Shown in pieces: positions 1 to 6,329 of a DNA stretch of 64,000 nucleotides (position 1 is its first letter; every line of letters begins with the position of its first letter). The DNA comes from Actinomadura macrotermitis (lineage in GTDB: Bacteria > Actinomycetota > Actinomycetes > Streptosporangiales > Streptosporangiaceae), in assembly GCF_009604375.1 (NCBI RefSeq), contig NZ_WEGH01000001.1:1302001-1366000 (forward strand). The letters are read 5' to 3'. Under the pieces are notes generated by a model, which was not told where the DNA came from, did no database searches, and saw only the letters and a program-made list of their open reading frames with translations. The position numbers were made by a program, and so were the translations under genes.

Positions 1-882
1 CAGGCCGACGTAGGGCTGCTGCGAGCCGAGGGCGACGTTGGTCACCTCCGACACCGCGTGCGCGATCCGGGTCATCTGCGCCAGCTGGTCGTCGCTGACC
101 AGCCGCATGCCGCGCTTCAGCTGCAGGTTGCCGACGAGGGTGAACAGGTTGGCGTTGCCGCTGCGCTCGCCGTAGCCGTTGGCGCAGCCCTGCACGTGGG
201 TGGCGCCGGCCCGGACGGCGGCCAGGGAGTTGGCGACGGCGCAGCCGGAGTCGTCGTGGCAGTGGATGCCGACGCGGGCGCCGGCCGAGACGACGTCGTG
301 CACGATGTCGGCCAGCTCGTCGGGCAGCATGCCGCCGTTGGTGTCGCAGAGCGCGATGACGTCGGCGCCGGCCTCGGCGGCGGTGCGCACGACCTCCAGG
401 GCGTAGTCGCGGTTGGCGTGGTAGCCGTCGAAGAAGTGCTCGGCGTCCAGGAAGACGCGTCGGCCCTCCGCACGAAGATGGGAGACGGTGTCGCGGATCA
501 TCGCGAGGTTCTCCGCGAGCGTCGTGCGGAGGGCCAGCTCGACGTGCCTGTCGTGACTCTTGGCGACCAGGGTCACGACGGGCGCGCCGGATTCGCGCAG
601 GGCGGCCACCTGGGGGTCGTCGGCGGCCTTCACTCCGGCCCGGCGGGTCGCGCCGAACGCGGTGAGCTGCGCGTGCTTCAGGTTCAGCTCGGTCCGAGCC
701 ACCCTGAAGAACTCGGTGTCCTTGGGATTGGCGCCCGGCCAGCCGCCCTCGATGAAACCGACGCCGAGGTCGTCCAGATGCCGCGCGATGGCCAGCTTGT
801 CGGCCACCGTGAGGTTGAGTCCCTCTTGCTGCGATCCGTCACGGAGCGTGGTGTCGTAGAGGTGGAATCCATCGCCTTGCAT
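1..882 (-). CDS. cimA: Citramalate synthase (CimA-type), 3' end outside window
   Basis: This is the first 294 codons of a HMGL-like/isopropylmalate-synthase family enzyme; the rest lies beyond position 1. CimA condenses pyruvate with acetyl-CoA to citramalate, the threonine-independent entry to isoleucine. The TIM-barrel N-terminus is clear: DTTLRDG at residues 10-16 (metal and substrate site), a central HCHDDSG metal motif and the GERSGNAN segment. The ATG at 882 is chosen because DTTLRDG then sits at the usual distance from the N-terminus. An attenuator (leader peptide at 976-1020, terminator at 926-956) lies directly upstream, which supports branched-chain control. Family members of the leuA/homocitrate type are the alternative, but the early sequence reads as the CimA subgroup. 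Confidence 0.85.
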   Translation of the reverse strand, partial: MQGDGFHLYDTTLRDGSQQEGLNLTVADKLAIARHLDDLGVGFIEGGWPGANPKDTEFFRVARTELNLKHAQLTAFGATRRAGVKAADDPQVAALRESGAPVVTLVAKSHDRHVELALRTTLAENLAMIRDTVSHLRAEGRRVFLDAEHFFDGYHANRDYALEVVRTAAEAGADVIALCDTNGGMLPDELADIVHDVVSAGARVGIHCHDDSGCAVANSLAAVRAGATHVQGCANGYGERSGNANLFTLVGNLQLKRGMRLVSDDQLAQMTRIAHAVSEVTNVALGSQQPYVGL

Positions 883-925
883 GTGCTGCAACCCTCCGAG
901 GGATGGAACGGCCCGTACCGGGAAA

Positions 926-956
926 CAAAAAGACCCCTCACGGACGTGAGAGGTCT
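926..956 (-). terminator. Attenuator terminator upstream of cimA
   Basis: On the minus strand a 12-base arm (956-945) faces a second arm (942-931) with one mismatch and a tiny loop, followed directly by a run of T (930-927). It lies between the leader peptide stop at 976 and the cimA ATG at 882, so it would stop transcription before cimA. This is the standard layout of ribosome-mediated attenuation. Confidence 0.8.
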
Positions 957-975
957 GCGCGCCGGCGGTGTCCCG

Positions 976-1020
976 TTAGAAGCCGGCGCGCCAGCCGATA
1001 ATGACGAGGCTGTTGCGCAT
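976..1020 (-). CDS. Branched-chain attenuation leader peptide of cimA
   Basis: A 14-codon frame reads MRNSLVIIGWRAGF and stops with TAA. Four successive codons are Leu-Val-Ile-Ile, and one of the Ile codons is ATT, unusual in a genome this GC-rich. There is no Shine-Dalgarno sequence; a CAGACT -10-like box ends 9 bases before the ATG, which suggests a nearly leaderless transcript. The bases encoding Arg-Ala-Gly (982-991) are perfectly complementary to 957-966 just after the stop, forming a stem next to the terminator. Ribosome stalling at these codons under Ile/Val/Leu shortage would be expected to relieve termination. No homology search was possible, so the call rests on layout. Confidence 0.75.
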   Translation of the reverse strand: MRNSLVIIGWRAGF

Positions 1021-1029
1021 GATGGCGCC

Positions 1030-1059
1030 AGTCTGCCACACCCGTCTCGTATCCGTCAC
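1030..1059 (-). promoter_or_regulatory. Probable promoter of the cimA leader
   Basis: On the minus strand GTGACG (1059-1054) and CAGACT (1035-1030) are spaced by 18 bases, and the leader ATG follows 9 bases later. Both boxes are imperfect, so the call rests on position and spacing. Confidence 0.4.
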
Positions 1060-1063
1060 ATCG

Positions 1064-1082
1064 CGTCTCACCTGCTGAGACG
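1064..1082. promoter_or_regulatory. Candidate operator, GTCTCA-N5-TGAGAC dyad
   Basis: Perfect inverted repeat with 7-base arms (CGTCTCA / TGAGACG) and a 5-base centre, just upstream of the cimA leader promoter. A further GTCTC lies 21 bases away at 1044. A closely related arrangement stands upstream of leuB. It may be a site for an IclR-type leucine regulator (NdgR/LtbR class); that assignment is inference. Confidence 0.5.
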
Positions 1083-1586
1083 TCAGCTCTGGAACCCCAC
1101 GTCGGCGACGGTGAACCGGCCGGCGGAGGTCACCGCCAGCCCGGCGTGCACGGCCTGCCCGCGGAAGATCTTGTCGTCGTCGTAGGACAGCCGGCCGGGC
1201 ATCCGGCCGTCCGCGCCGGGCGTGAGGTCCAGGTGCAGCGCGACCGGGACGATGCGCCGCTCGATGTCCTCGGCGTCACTGACGATCTTGGGCAGCGCGA
1301 TGGCGCGCCGCCCCGCCGCCGCCTCGGTCCAGTCCCGGGCGGCGGGCAGCAGCGCGGCGGCCGCCCGGCGGCGGATCTCCGGCTCCCCGGCCAGGATCCG
1401 CCGCACCGGCTCGCGCGCGGCCGCCAGGACGGCGGCGGCGTCACCGGGCGGCTCGTCGCGCAGGCCGAGCGTCACCTCGATCCGGCGGCCGCCGCAGGGC
1501 AGTTCGGCCCGCCACTCCCAGCGGTGGCCGGCCCACCGCTGGGAGACGGCGCCGAAGTAGGCGTCGCTCAGCTCGTCGTCCATCAT
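1083..1586 (-). CDS. Hypothetical protein, DUF2262-like
   Basis: 167 residues, soluble, with no signal peptide or membrane segment. The end (SYDDDKIFRGQAVHAG and what follows) and the W-x-W/GGRRIEVTLGL segment near the start resemble the DUF2262 fold family as I remember it; no catalytic residues can be named. GGAGG stands before two adjacent ATG codons (1586 and 1583), and either could be used. It begins 13 bases after the ilvE stop, so it is probably the last gene of an ilvE transcript. Its stop codon abuts the dyad upstream of cimA. A link to branched-chain metabolism rests only on position. Confidence 0.5.
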   Translation of the reverse strand: MMDDELSDAYFGAVSQRWAGHRWEWRAELPCGGRRIEVTLGLRDEPPGDAAAVLAAAREPVRRILAGEPEIRRRAAAALLPAARDWTEAAAGRRAIALPKIVSDAEDIERRIVPVALHLDLTPGADGRMPGRLSYDDDKIFRGQAVHAGLAVTSAGRFTVADVGFQS

Positions 1587-1599
1587 CGGCCTCCCGCGC

Positions 1600-2703
1600 T
1601 CACGCGATCGGGTGGACCCAGCCGTAGGGGTCGGGGCGGGTGCCGTACTGGATGCCGATCAGCTCCTCGCGCAGCCGCATCGACACCGGGCCGAGGCCGC
1701 CGTCGCCGATGCCCCACTCGCGGTCGGCTCCCTTGACGTGGCCGACCGGGCTGATGATCGCGGCGGTGCCGCAGCCGAACACCTCGGTGATCGCGCCGGA
1801 CGCGCAGCCGGCCTGCCACTCCTCGATGCTGATCTTGCCCTCCTCGACCGGGATGCCGAGGTCGGGGGCGAGCTTCAGCATCGAGTCGCGGGTGATGCCG
1901 GGCAGCAGCGTGCCGGTGAGCGCCGGGGTGAGCAGCCGGGTGTCCGCGCCGGAGCCGTAGACGAACATCAGGTTCATCGACCCGACCTCCTCCACCCACC
2001 GGTGCTCCACCGCGTCCAGCCAGACGACCTGGTCGCAGCCGTGCGCGACGGCCTCGGCCTGCCCGGCGAACGAGGCGGCGTAGTTGCCGCCGGTCTTGGC
2101 CGCGCCGGTGCCGCCGGGGGCGGCGCGGGTGTAGTCCTGCGACAGCCAGACCGAGACGGGCTTGATGCCGCGCGCGTAGTAGTTGCCCGACGGCGAGGCG
2201 ATCACGACGAACAGGTACTCCTGCGCCGGCTGGTTCACCCCGAGCAGCTTGGTCGTGGCGAACATGTACGGCCGCAGGTAGAGGCTGTAGCCCTCGGTGC
2301 CGGGGACCCAGTCCTTGTCGGTGCGCACCAGCAGCTCCAGCGCGTCGACGAAGAGCCGCTCGGGGATCTCCGGCATCGCCATCCGCTGCGCCGAGCGGTT
2401 CATCCGGGCGGCGTTCATGAACGGGCGGAACGTGACGATCGAACCGTCGGCCTGCCGGTAGGCCTTGAGGCCCTCGAACAGCTCCTGCGCGTAGTGCAGG
2501 ACCTGGCTGGCCGGGTCGAGCGAGATCGGCCCGTACGGCTGGAGCCGGGCGTCGTGCCAGCCCTTGTCCGCGCTGTACCGGATGGTGACCATGTGGTCGG
2601 TGAAGTGCTGGCCCCAGCCCGGGTCGGCGAGGATGCGCGCACGCTCCTCGGCGGGCGTCGGCCGCTCGGTCAGCGTGACGTCGAAGTCCAGGGTGCTGCT
2701 CAT
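1600..2703 (-). CDS. ilvE: Branched-chain amino-acid aminotransferase
   Basis: 367 residues, the normal length for the actinobacterial group II BCAT. It transfers the amino group between glutamate and 2-oxo acids of Leu, Ile and Val, using PLP. The PLP lysine is in GGTGAAKTGGNYAAS (Lys about 203). Other fold-type IV landmarks are QELFEGLKAYR near residue 75, an LRPYMFAT segment, and EVFGCGTAAIISPVG near the C-terminus. The ATG at 2703 is preceded by GAGAGGACC. The gene lies downstream of leuB but is separated from it by a T-tailed terminator, so it likely has its own promoter in 2704-2816. Confidence 0.95.
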   Translation of the reverse strand: MSSTLDFDVTLTERPTPAEERARILADPGWGQHFTDHMVTIRYSADKGWHDARLQPYGPISLDPASQVLHYAQELFEGLKAYRQADGSIVTFRPFMNAARMNRSAQRMAMPEIPERLFVDALELLVRTDKDWVPGTEGYSLYLRPYMFATTKLLGVNQPAQEYLFVVIASPSGNYYARGIKPVSVWLSQDYTRAAPGGTGAAKTGGNYAASFAGQAEAVAHGCDQVVWLDAVEHRWVEEVGSMNLMFVYGSGADTRLLTPALTGTLLPGITRDSMLKLAPDLGIPVEEGKISIEEWQAGCASGAITEVFGCGTAAIISPVGHVKGADREWGIGDGGLGPVSMRLREELIGIQYGTRPDPYGWVHPIA

Positions 2704-2816
2704 CTGGTGTGGTCCTCTCGCGGATCGCCGGGTGCGGCCCCGTTGCCGCCTCGGCCTTCCTTAGTCCCTATTGTCGTACTTCGTCTAGCCCCACTCCTCG
2801 GTCACGGCGCATACGG

Positions 2817-2846
2817 AAAACCGGGCGCGCCGTGGGGCGCGCCCGG
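2817..2846 (-). terminator. Intrinsic terminator of leuB
   Basis: Perfect 11-base stem (2846-2836 with 2831-2821), 4-base loop, followed on the minus strand by TTTT (2820-2817). It lies 24 bases after the leuB stop codon. Confidence 0.85.
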
Positions 2847-2869
2847 AGTGTCCGGAAGATGGCGCGCCG

Positions 2870-3925
2870 CTAGCCGGCTACTCGCTTGGCGATGGCGTCG
2901 CCGATCTGGGAGGTGGCGCGGGCGCCGAGGCCCGCGCGCTCGGTCAGGTCGGCGGCGACGGCCGCCTCGACGGCGCGCGCGGCGGCGGGCGCGCCGACGT
3001 GGTCCAGCAGCATGGCGACCGACAGGATCGTCGCGGTCGGGTCGGCCTTGGCCTGCCCGGCGATGTCGGGGGCGCTGCCGTGCACCGGCTCGAACATCGA
3101 GGGGGCGGCGCCCGAGGGGTTGAGGTTGCCCGAGGCGGCCAGGCCGATGCCGCCCGCGATCGCGGCGCCGATGTCGGTGATGATGTCGCCGAACAGGTTG
3201 TCGGTGACCACGACGTCGAAGCGCTGCGGCTGGGTGACGAAGAACATCGTGGCCGCGTCCACGTGCACGTAGTCCGTGCCGACCTGCGGGAACTCCGCGC
3301 CGACCTGCTTGAGGATCCGCTGGTAGAGCTCGCCGGCGTAGGTGAGGACGTTGTCCTTGTGCACCAGGGTGAGCTTGCGGCGCGGCCGATTGGCGGCGAC
3401 CTCGAAGGCGTAGCGGATGACCCGCTCGACGCCGTGCGCGGTGTTGACGCTCTCCTGGGTGGCGATCTCGTGCGGGGTGCCCTTGCGCAGCACGCCGCCG
3501 GTGCCCGCGTACAGGCTCTCGGTGCCCTCGCGGACGACGATCATGTCGATGTCGTCCGGGGTGACGCCGGCCAGCGGGGTGGCCACGCCCGGGAACAGCT
3601 TCACCGGGCGCAGGTTGACGTAGTGGTCCAGCTCGAACCGGGCCCGCAGCAGCAGCCCGCGCTCCAGCGTGCCCGACGGCACGGTGGGGTCGCCGATCGC
3701 GCCGAGCAGGATGACGTCCTGGTCGCGCAGCTCCGCCAGGACCGAGTCGGGCAGCGTCTCGCCCGTGCGGTGCCAGCGGGCGGCGCCCAGGTCGTAGGCG
3801 GTCTGCTCGAACTTCAGGTCGTGGGCGGGGGCGACGGCCTCGAGGACCTTCAGCCCCTCGGCGACCACCTCGGGACCGATGCCGTCACCAGGGACGACCG
3901 CGAGTCGGATGCTGCGGGAAGCCAT
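2870..3925 (-). CDS. leuB: 3-isopropylmalate dehydrogenase
   Basis: 351 residues. Oxidises and decarboxylates 3-isopropylmalate with NAD+ and a divalent metal in leucine synthesis. Landmarks are [11 protein letters not shown] at the start, the substrate loop [21 protein letters not shown], the conserved [12 protein letters not shown], the LVHKDNVL lysine, and the metal-binding [18 protein letters not shown]; near the end [15 protein letters not shown]. The ATG at 3925 has no Shine-Dalgarno; a TAGAGT box ends 6 bases before it, so the mRNA may be leaderless. Two GTCTCA-containing dyads lie just upstream. leuA, leuC and leuD are not in the window. Confidence 0.96.
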   Translation of the reverse strand: MASRSIRLAVVPGDGIGPEVVAEGLKVLEAVAPAHDLKFEQTAYDLGAARWHRTGETLPDSVLAELRDQDVILLGAIGDPTVPSGTLERGLLLRARFELDHYVNLRPVKLFPGVATPLAGVTPDDIDMIVVREGTESLYAGTGGVLRKGTPHEIATQESVNTAHGVERVIRYAFEVAANRPRRKLTLVHKDNVLTYAGELYQRILKQVGAEFPQVGTDYVHVDAATMFFVTQPQRFDVVVTDNLFGDIITDIGAAIAGGIGLAASGNLNPSGAAPSMFEPVHGSAPDIAGQAKADPTATILSVAMLLDHVGAPAAARAVEAAVAADLTERAGLGARATSQIGDAIAKRVAG

Positions 3926-3931
3926 GTGCGC

Positions 3932-3962
3932 ACTCTACCGCAACGTCTCACGACCTGAGCAA
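3932..3962 (-). promoter_or_regulatory. leuB promoter, probably leaderless
   Basis: On the minus strand TTGCTC (3962-3957) and TAGAGT (3937-3932) are 19 bases apart, and the -10 box ends 6 bases before the leuB ATG. Start-site placement for a leaderless mRNA fits; the long spacer is a weak point. Confidence 0.45.
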
Positions 3963-3979
3963 CCGTCTCATCATGAGAG
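3944..3979. promoter_or_regulatory. Candidate operators upstream of leuB (two GTCTCA dyads)
   Basis: CGTCTCA at 3944-3950 is followed after 5 bases by TGAG, the same layout as upstream of cimA but with an imperfect right arm. A second GTCTCA at 3965-3970 faces TGAGA after 3 bases. The two copies are 20 bases apart, about two helical turns, and overlap the putative -35 region. Confidence 0.45.
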
Positions 3980-4065
3980 ATGGCGGTCTCGGTGCGCCCG
4001 CGGGTGCGCGCCCGCGCGACTTGACCGGACCCGCCGGCAAAGGGGACGCTCTGCACGACAAGTAA

Positions 4066-4220
4066 ACAATCGAGGCGGCAGTGCGCAGGAACCCGGTGCG
4101 ATTCCGGGACGGTCCCGCCACTGTGACCAGGGAGTCTCCCCCGCACGCGACCACGGCCGGCGATCCGGTTGGAAGGTCGGAGGGAGACGGCGATCTGGGA
4201 GTCAGGACACTGACCTGTCG
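4066..4220 (+). promoter_or_regulatory. Cobalamin riboswitch
   Basis: The core matches the B12 aptamer: GGTGCGATTCC (4096-4106), then CCCGCCACTGT (4114-4124), and a 3' B12-box-like segment GTCAGGACACTGACC (4201-4215). Between them are paired GC-rich arms. It sits 46 bases upstream of cbtB, a cobalt transporter gene, which is its classic target. A small hairpin at about 4231-4250 lies just before the cbtB ribosome site, so translational control is the likely output; no T-tailed terminator is seen. The outer limits are approximate. Confidence 0.9.
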
Positions 4221-4265
4221 TCCTCCCGCTACCGGGGCGAGTGAACCCCGTGAGGAGACCCTGCC

Positions 4266-4490
4266 ATGGCCCAGTCCGCCGTTCCCGCGCCCGAGACCGC
4301 CGCGCACCCGGCACCCGTGCGCATCCCGCTCCGCGAGGTGCTGCCCTGGGCGGTCTTCGCGGCCGTCCTCGGCGCGGTCCTGATCTACTTCATCGGCGCC
4401 GAGCAGGGCGCCACCTCGGTGTTCTCGGGCACCTGGGTGCACGAGTTCACCCACGACGGCCGGCACCTGCTCGGCTTCCCCTGCCACTGA
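4266..4490 (+). CDS. cbtB: Cobalt transporter subunit CbtB
   Basis: 74 residues with one membrane helix (about 22-42) and a histidine-rich tail (HEFTHDGRHLLGFPCH) that is the typical putative metal-binding end of CbtB. CbtB pairs with CbtA in a proposed cobalt uptake system for vitamin B12 synthesis. GAGGAG stands 8 bases before the ATG. It follows the cobalamin riboswitch and its stop overlaps the cbtA start by one base (TGATG), so the pair should be translationally coupled. Confidence 0.9.
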   Translation: MAQSAVPAPETAAHPAPVRIPLREVLPWAVFAAVLGAVLIYFIGAEQGATSVFSGTWVHEFTHDGRHLLGFPCH

Positions 4491-5251
4491 TGGCGATGCG
4501 CGCCCTGCTGGTCCGGGGCATGATCGCCGGGCTGGGCGCGGCGGCGGTGGCGCTGCTGGTCGCCTGGATCTACGGCGAGCCGCAGGTCGGCCTCGCCATC
4601 TCCTTCGAGGAGGCGAGGTCGGCCGCGCACCACCACGGCGGCGGCGCTCCGCACGTGCACGAGCCCGAGGTCGTCAGCCGCACCGTGCAGAAGACGACGG
4701 GCCTGATCACCGCGCTCGCCTTCTACGGGGTCGCGCTCGGCGGCCTGTTCGCCATCGCGTTCGCCGTCGCCTACGGGCGGCTCGGCGCGCTCGGCGCCCG
4801 CGCCACCGCGGCCCTGGTCGCGATGGCGGGGTTCGTCGCGGTCGAGCTGGTGCCGTTCCTGAAGTACCCGGCGACGCCGCCGGCGGTCGGCAGCCCCGAG
4901 ACGATCGGAAGCCGCACCGCGCTGTACTTCGGGATGATGGCGCTCGGCGTCCTCGCCACCGCGGCGGCGGTCATCGTGTGCCGCCGGCTGGCGCCGCGGC
5001 TCGGGCTCTGGAACGCGGCGATCGTGACGGCCGCCGGGTACGTGGTGCTGCTCGGGATCGTCTTCCGGGCCACGCCGAAGCCCGACGCGGTCCCCGCGGA
5101 GTTCCCGGCGTCGGTGCTGTGGGACTTCCGGATCGCCTCGCTCGGCCTGCAGTTCGCCCTGTGGACGACGCTGGGCCTGCTGTTCGGGTACCTGACCGAA
5201 CGCGCCGTCGCCCGGCAGCGGGCGGCGCGGCCGGTGCCCGCGAAGGTGTGA
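4490..5251 (+). CDS. cbtA: Cobalt transporter subunit CbtA
   Basis: 253 residues with about five membrane helices and an extracellular or lumenal loop HHHGGGAPHVHEPE near residues 43-57 that could bind metal. The ATG at 4490 overlaps the cbtB stop, which fixes the start. With CbtB it forms the B12-regulated cobalt transporter. The gene is convergent with the FhuF-like gene; a 29-base palindrome lies between the two stops. Confidence 0.9.
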   Translation: MAMRALLVRGMIAGLGAAAVALLVAWIYGEPQVGLAISFEEARSAAHHHGGGAPHVHEPEVVSRTVQKTTGLITALAFYGVALGGLFAIAFAVAYGRLGALGARATAALVAMAGFVAVELVPFLKYPATPPAVGSPETIGSRTALYFGMMALGVLATAAAVIVCRRLAPRLGLWNAAIVTAAGYVVLLGIVFRATPKPDAVPAEFPASVLWDFRIASLGLQFALWTTLGLLFGYLTERAVARQRAARPVPAKV

Positions 5252-5257
5252 CCGGGT

Positions 5258-5286
5258 GCTCCTGCCCCGCTCAGCGGGGCAGGAGC
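5258..5286. terminator. Palindrome between cbtA and the FhuF-like gene
   Basis: Two perfect 14-base arms (5258-5271 and 5273-5286) are separated by one base. The structure covers the stop codon of the minus-strand gene and starts 6 bases after the cbtA stop. There is no T-run, so bidirectional termination or mRNA 3'-end protection is inferred. Confidence 0.55.
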
Positions 5287-5939
5287 GCGCAGTCGCCGCA
5301 CATCTCCCCGCCCGGCGGCACCTTGTAGTACAGGCAGCAGCTGCGGCGGGCGAAGCCCTTCGCGCCGAACCCGCCCGTGCCGCGCAGCGGTTCGCGGGCG
5401 AGCAGCTCGCGGGCGATGGCCCCCGCCGCGGCGGGCAGGCCCGGCCGCAGCGCCCCGGCCAGCGCGGACGCGGCGTTGCCCCACATCAGCCCGTCGGCGA
5501 GCCCGGCGACCTCGCGGAACGTCTCGCGCAGCGGCACCAGCTGGCCCTCGACGACGCTGCGGTGCAGCAGTCCGGCCGCGTCGCCGTCCACCCGCCATCC
5601 GGCCGGGCCGGCCAGCCACAGCGCGATCGGCGCGCCCGGCGCCCAGCGCCAGTGCAGACCGGTCAGGTCCGGGACGATCCCCCGCGCCGCCGCGGCGAGC
5701 ATCGGCGACCACAGCCGGGACGCCAGCCCCTGGAACAGGATCGAGGCGGCCACCCGGCGCTCGCCGGTGCCGAGCCGCTCGGCGTACCGGCCGGTCAGGT
5801 CGGCGAGCCGCGCCGGGTCGGCTTCGGGCATCGGCCGCCAGGTGGGATCGGCGGCCTCGGCCGGATCGGTGACGATCTCGAAGTAGGGGCCGAGCCCGGC
5901 GACGGCGCGCAGGGCCGCCACCACTTCCGCACCGGTCAA
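5271..5939 (-). CDS. FhuF-like (2Fe-2S)-binding protein
   Basis: 222 residues. The C-terminus carries CC-x11-C-x2-C (SCCLYYKVPPGGEMCGDC), the [2Fe-2S] motif of siderophore-iron reductases of the FhuF family; the first spacing is one residue longer than in E. coli FhuF as I recall it. The rest is a helical, Ala/Leu-rich domain without a signal peptide, so it acts in the cytoplasm, probably reducing iron from imported ferric siderophores. No siderophore genes are near. The ATG at 5939 is followed after a gap, on the upstream side, by a 36-residue gene on the same strand. Confidence 0.75.
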   Translation of the reverse strand: MTGAEVVAALRAVAGLGPYFEIVTDPAEAADPTWRPMPEADPARLADLTGRYAERLGTGERRVAASILFQGLASRLWSPMLAAAARGIVPDLTGLHWRWAPGAPIALWLAGPAGWRVDGDAAGLLHRSVVEGQLVPLRETFREVAGLADGLMWGNAASALAGALRPGLPAAAGAIARELLAREPLRGTGGFGAKGFARRSCCLYYKVPPGGEMCGDCALLPR

Positions 5940-5966
5940 GCCCGCCCCTGTTCGTCTGCTACGTGC

Positions 5967-6077
5967 TCACTTGCCGGAGCTGCCGCCGTTGTCGCGCCGG
6001 TCCAGGGCGGTCTGCAGCGCGCGCGCCGCCTCGTCCCGGGAGTCGTCGGCGGGCGCGGCGGAGGTCTGCTCGTTCAT
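5967..6077 (-). CDS. Small hypothetical protein (36 aa)
   Basis: Short frame from an ATG with CTGGAG 8 bases upstream, ending in TGA at 5967-5969. The product is acidic at the start and basic near the end, with one predicted helix (residues about 15-28) and a Gly/Ser tail; no cysteine or membrane segment. It lies 27 bases before the FhuF-like gene on the same strand, so the two may share a transcript. I do not recognise it. The good ribosome site and codon use are the support. Confidence 0.45.
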   Translation of the reverse strand: MNEQTSAAPADDSRDEAARALQTALDRRDNGGSSGK

Positions 6078-6281
6078 GGTGTCGCTCCAGTGATCCTCAG
6101 AGAACGTACTGCTGTTGTCCGCAGACCCGCCAGGGCGCCGTGGTTCGCACGGACCGGCCGTCCAGGGCCTGCTCGCGGCAGCGAAGGTTCACTTGCGAAA
6201 CGCCGCTCGATACACGGCCACGGTACCTCCGGTCCGCCGGTGCGTCCCGACCCGTGGCCGAAAATCCCACCAGATGAGACA

Positions 6282-6310
6282 TGGCCGCCGCGCATCCGGC
6301 GCGGCGGCCA
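6282..6310 (-). terminator. Hairpin downstream of serA
   Basis: Perfect 12-base stem (6310-6299 with 6293-6282) and a 5-base loop, 19 bases after the serA stop. No T-run follows, which is common for actinobacterial terminators. Confidence 0.6.
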
Positions 6311-6329
6311 CACCTGCCTGACCTGGGGG

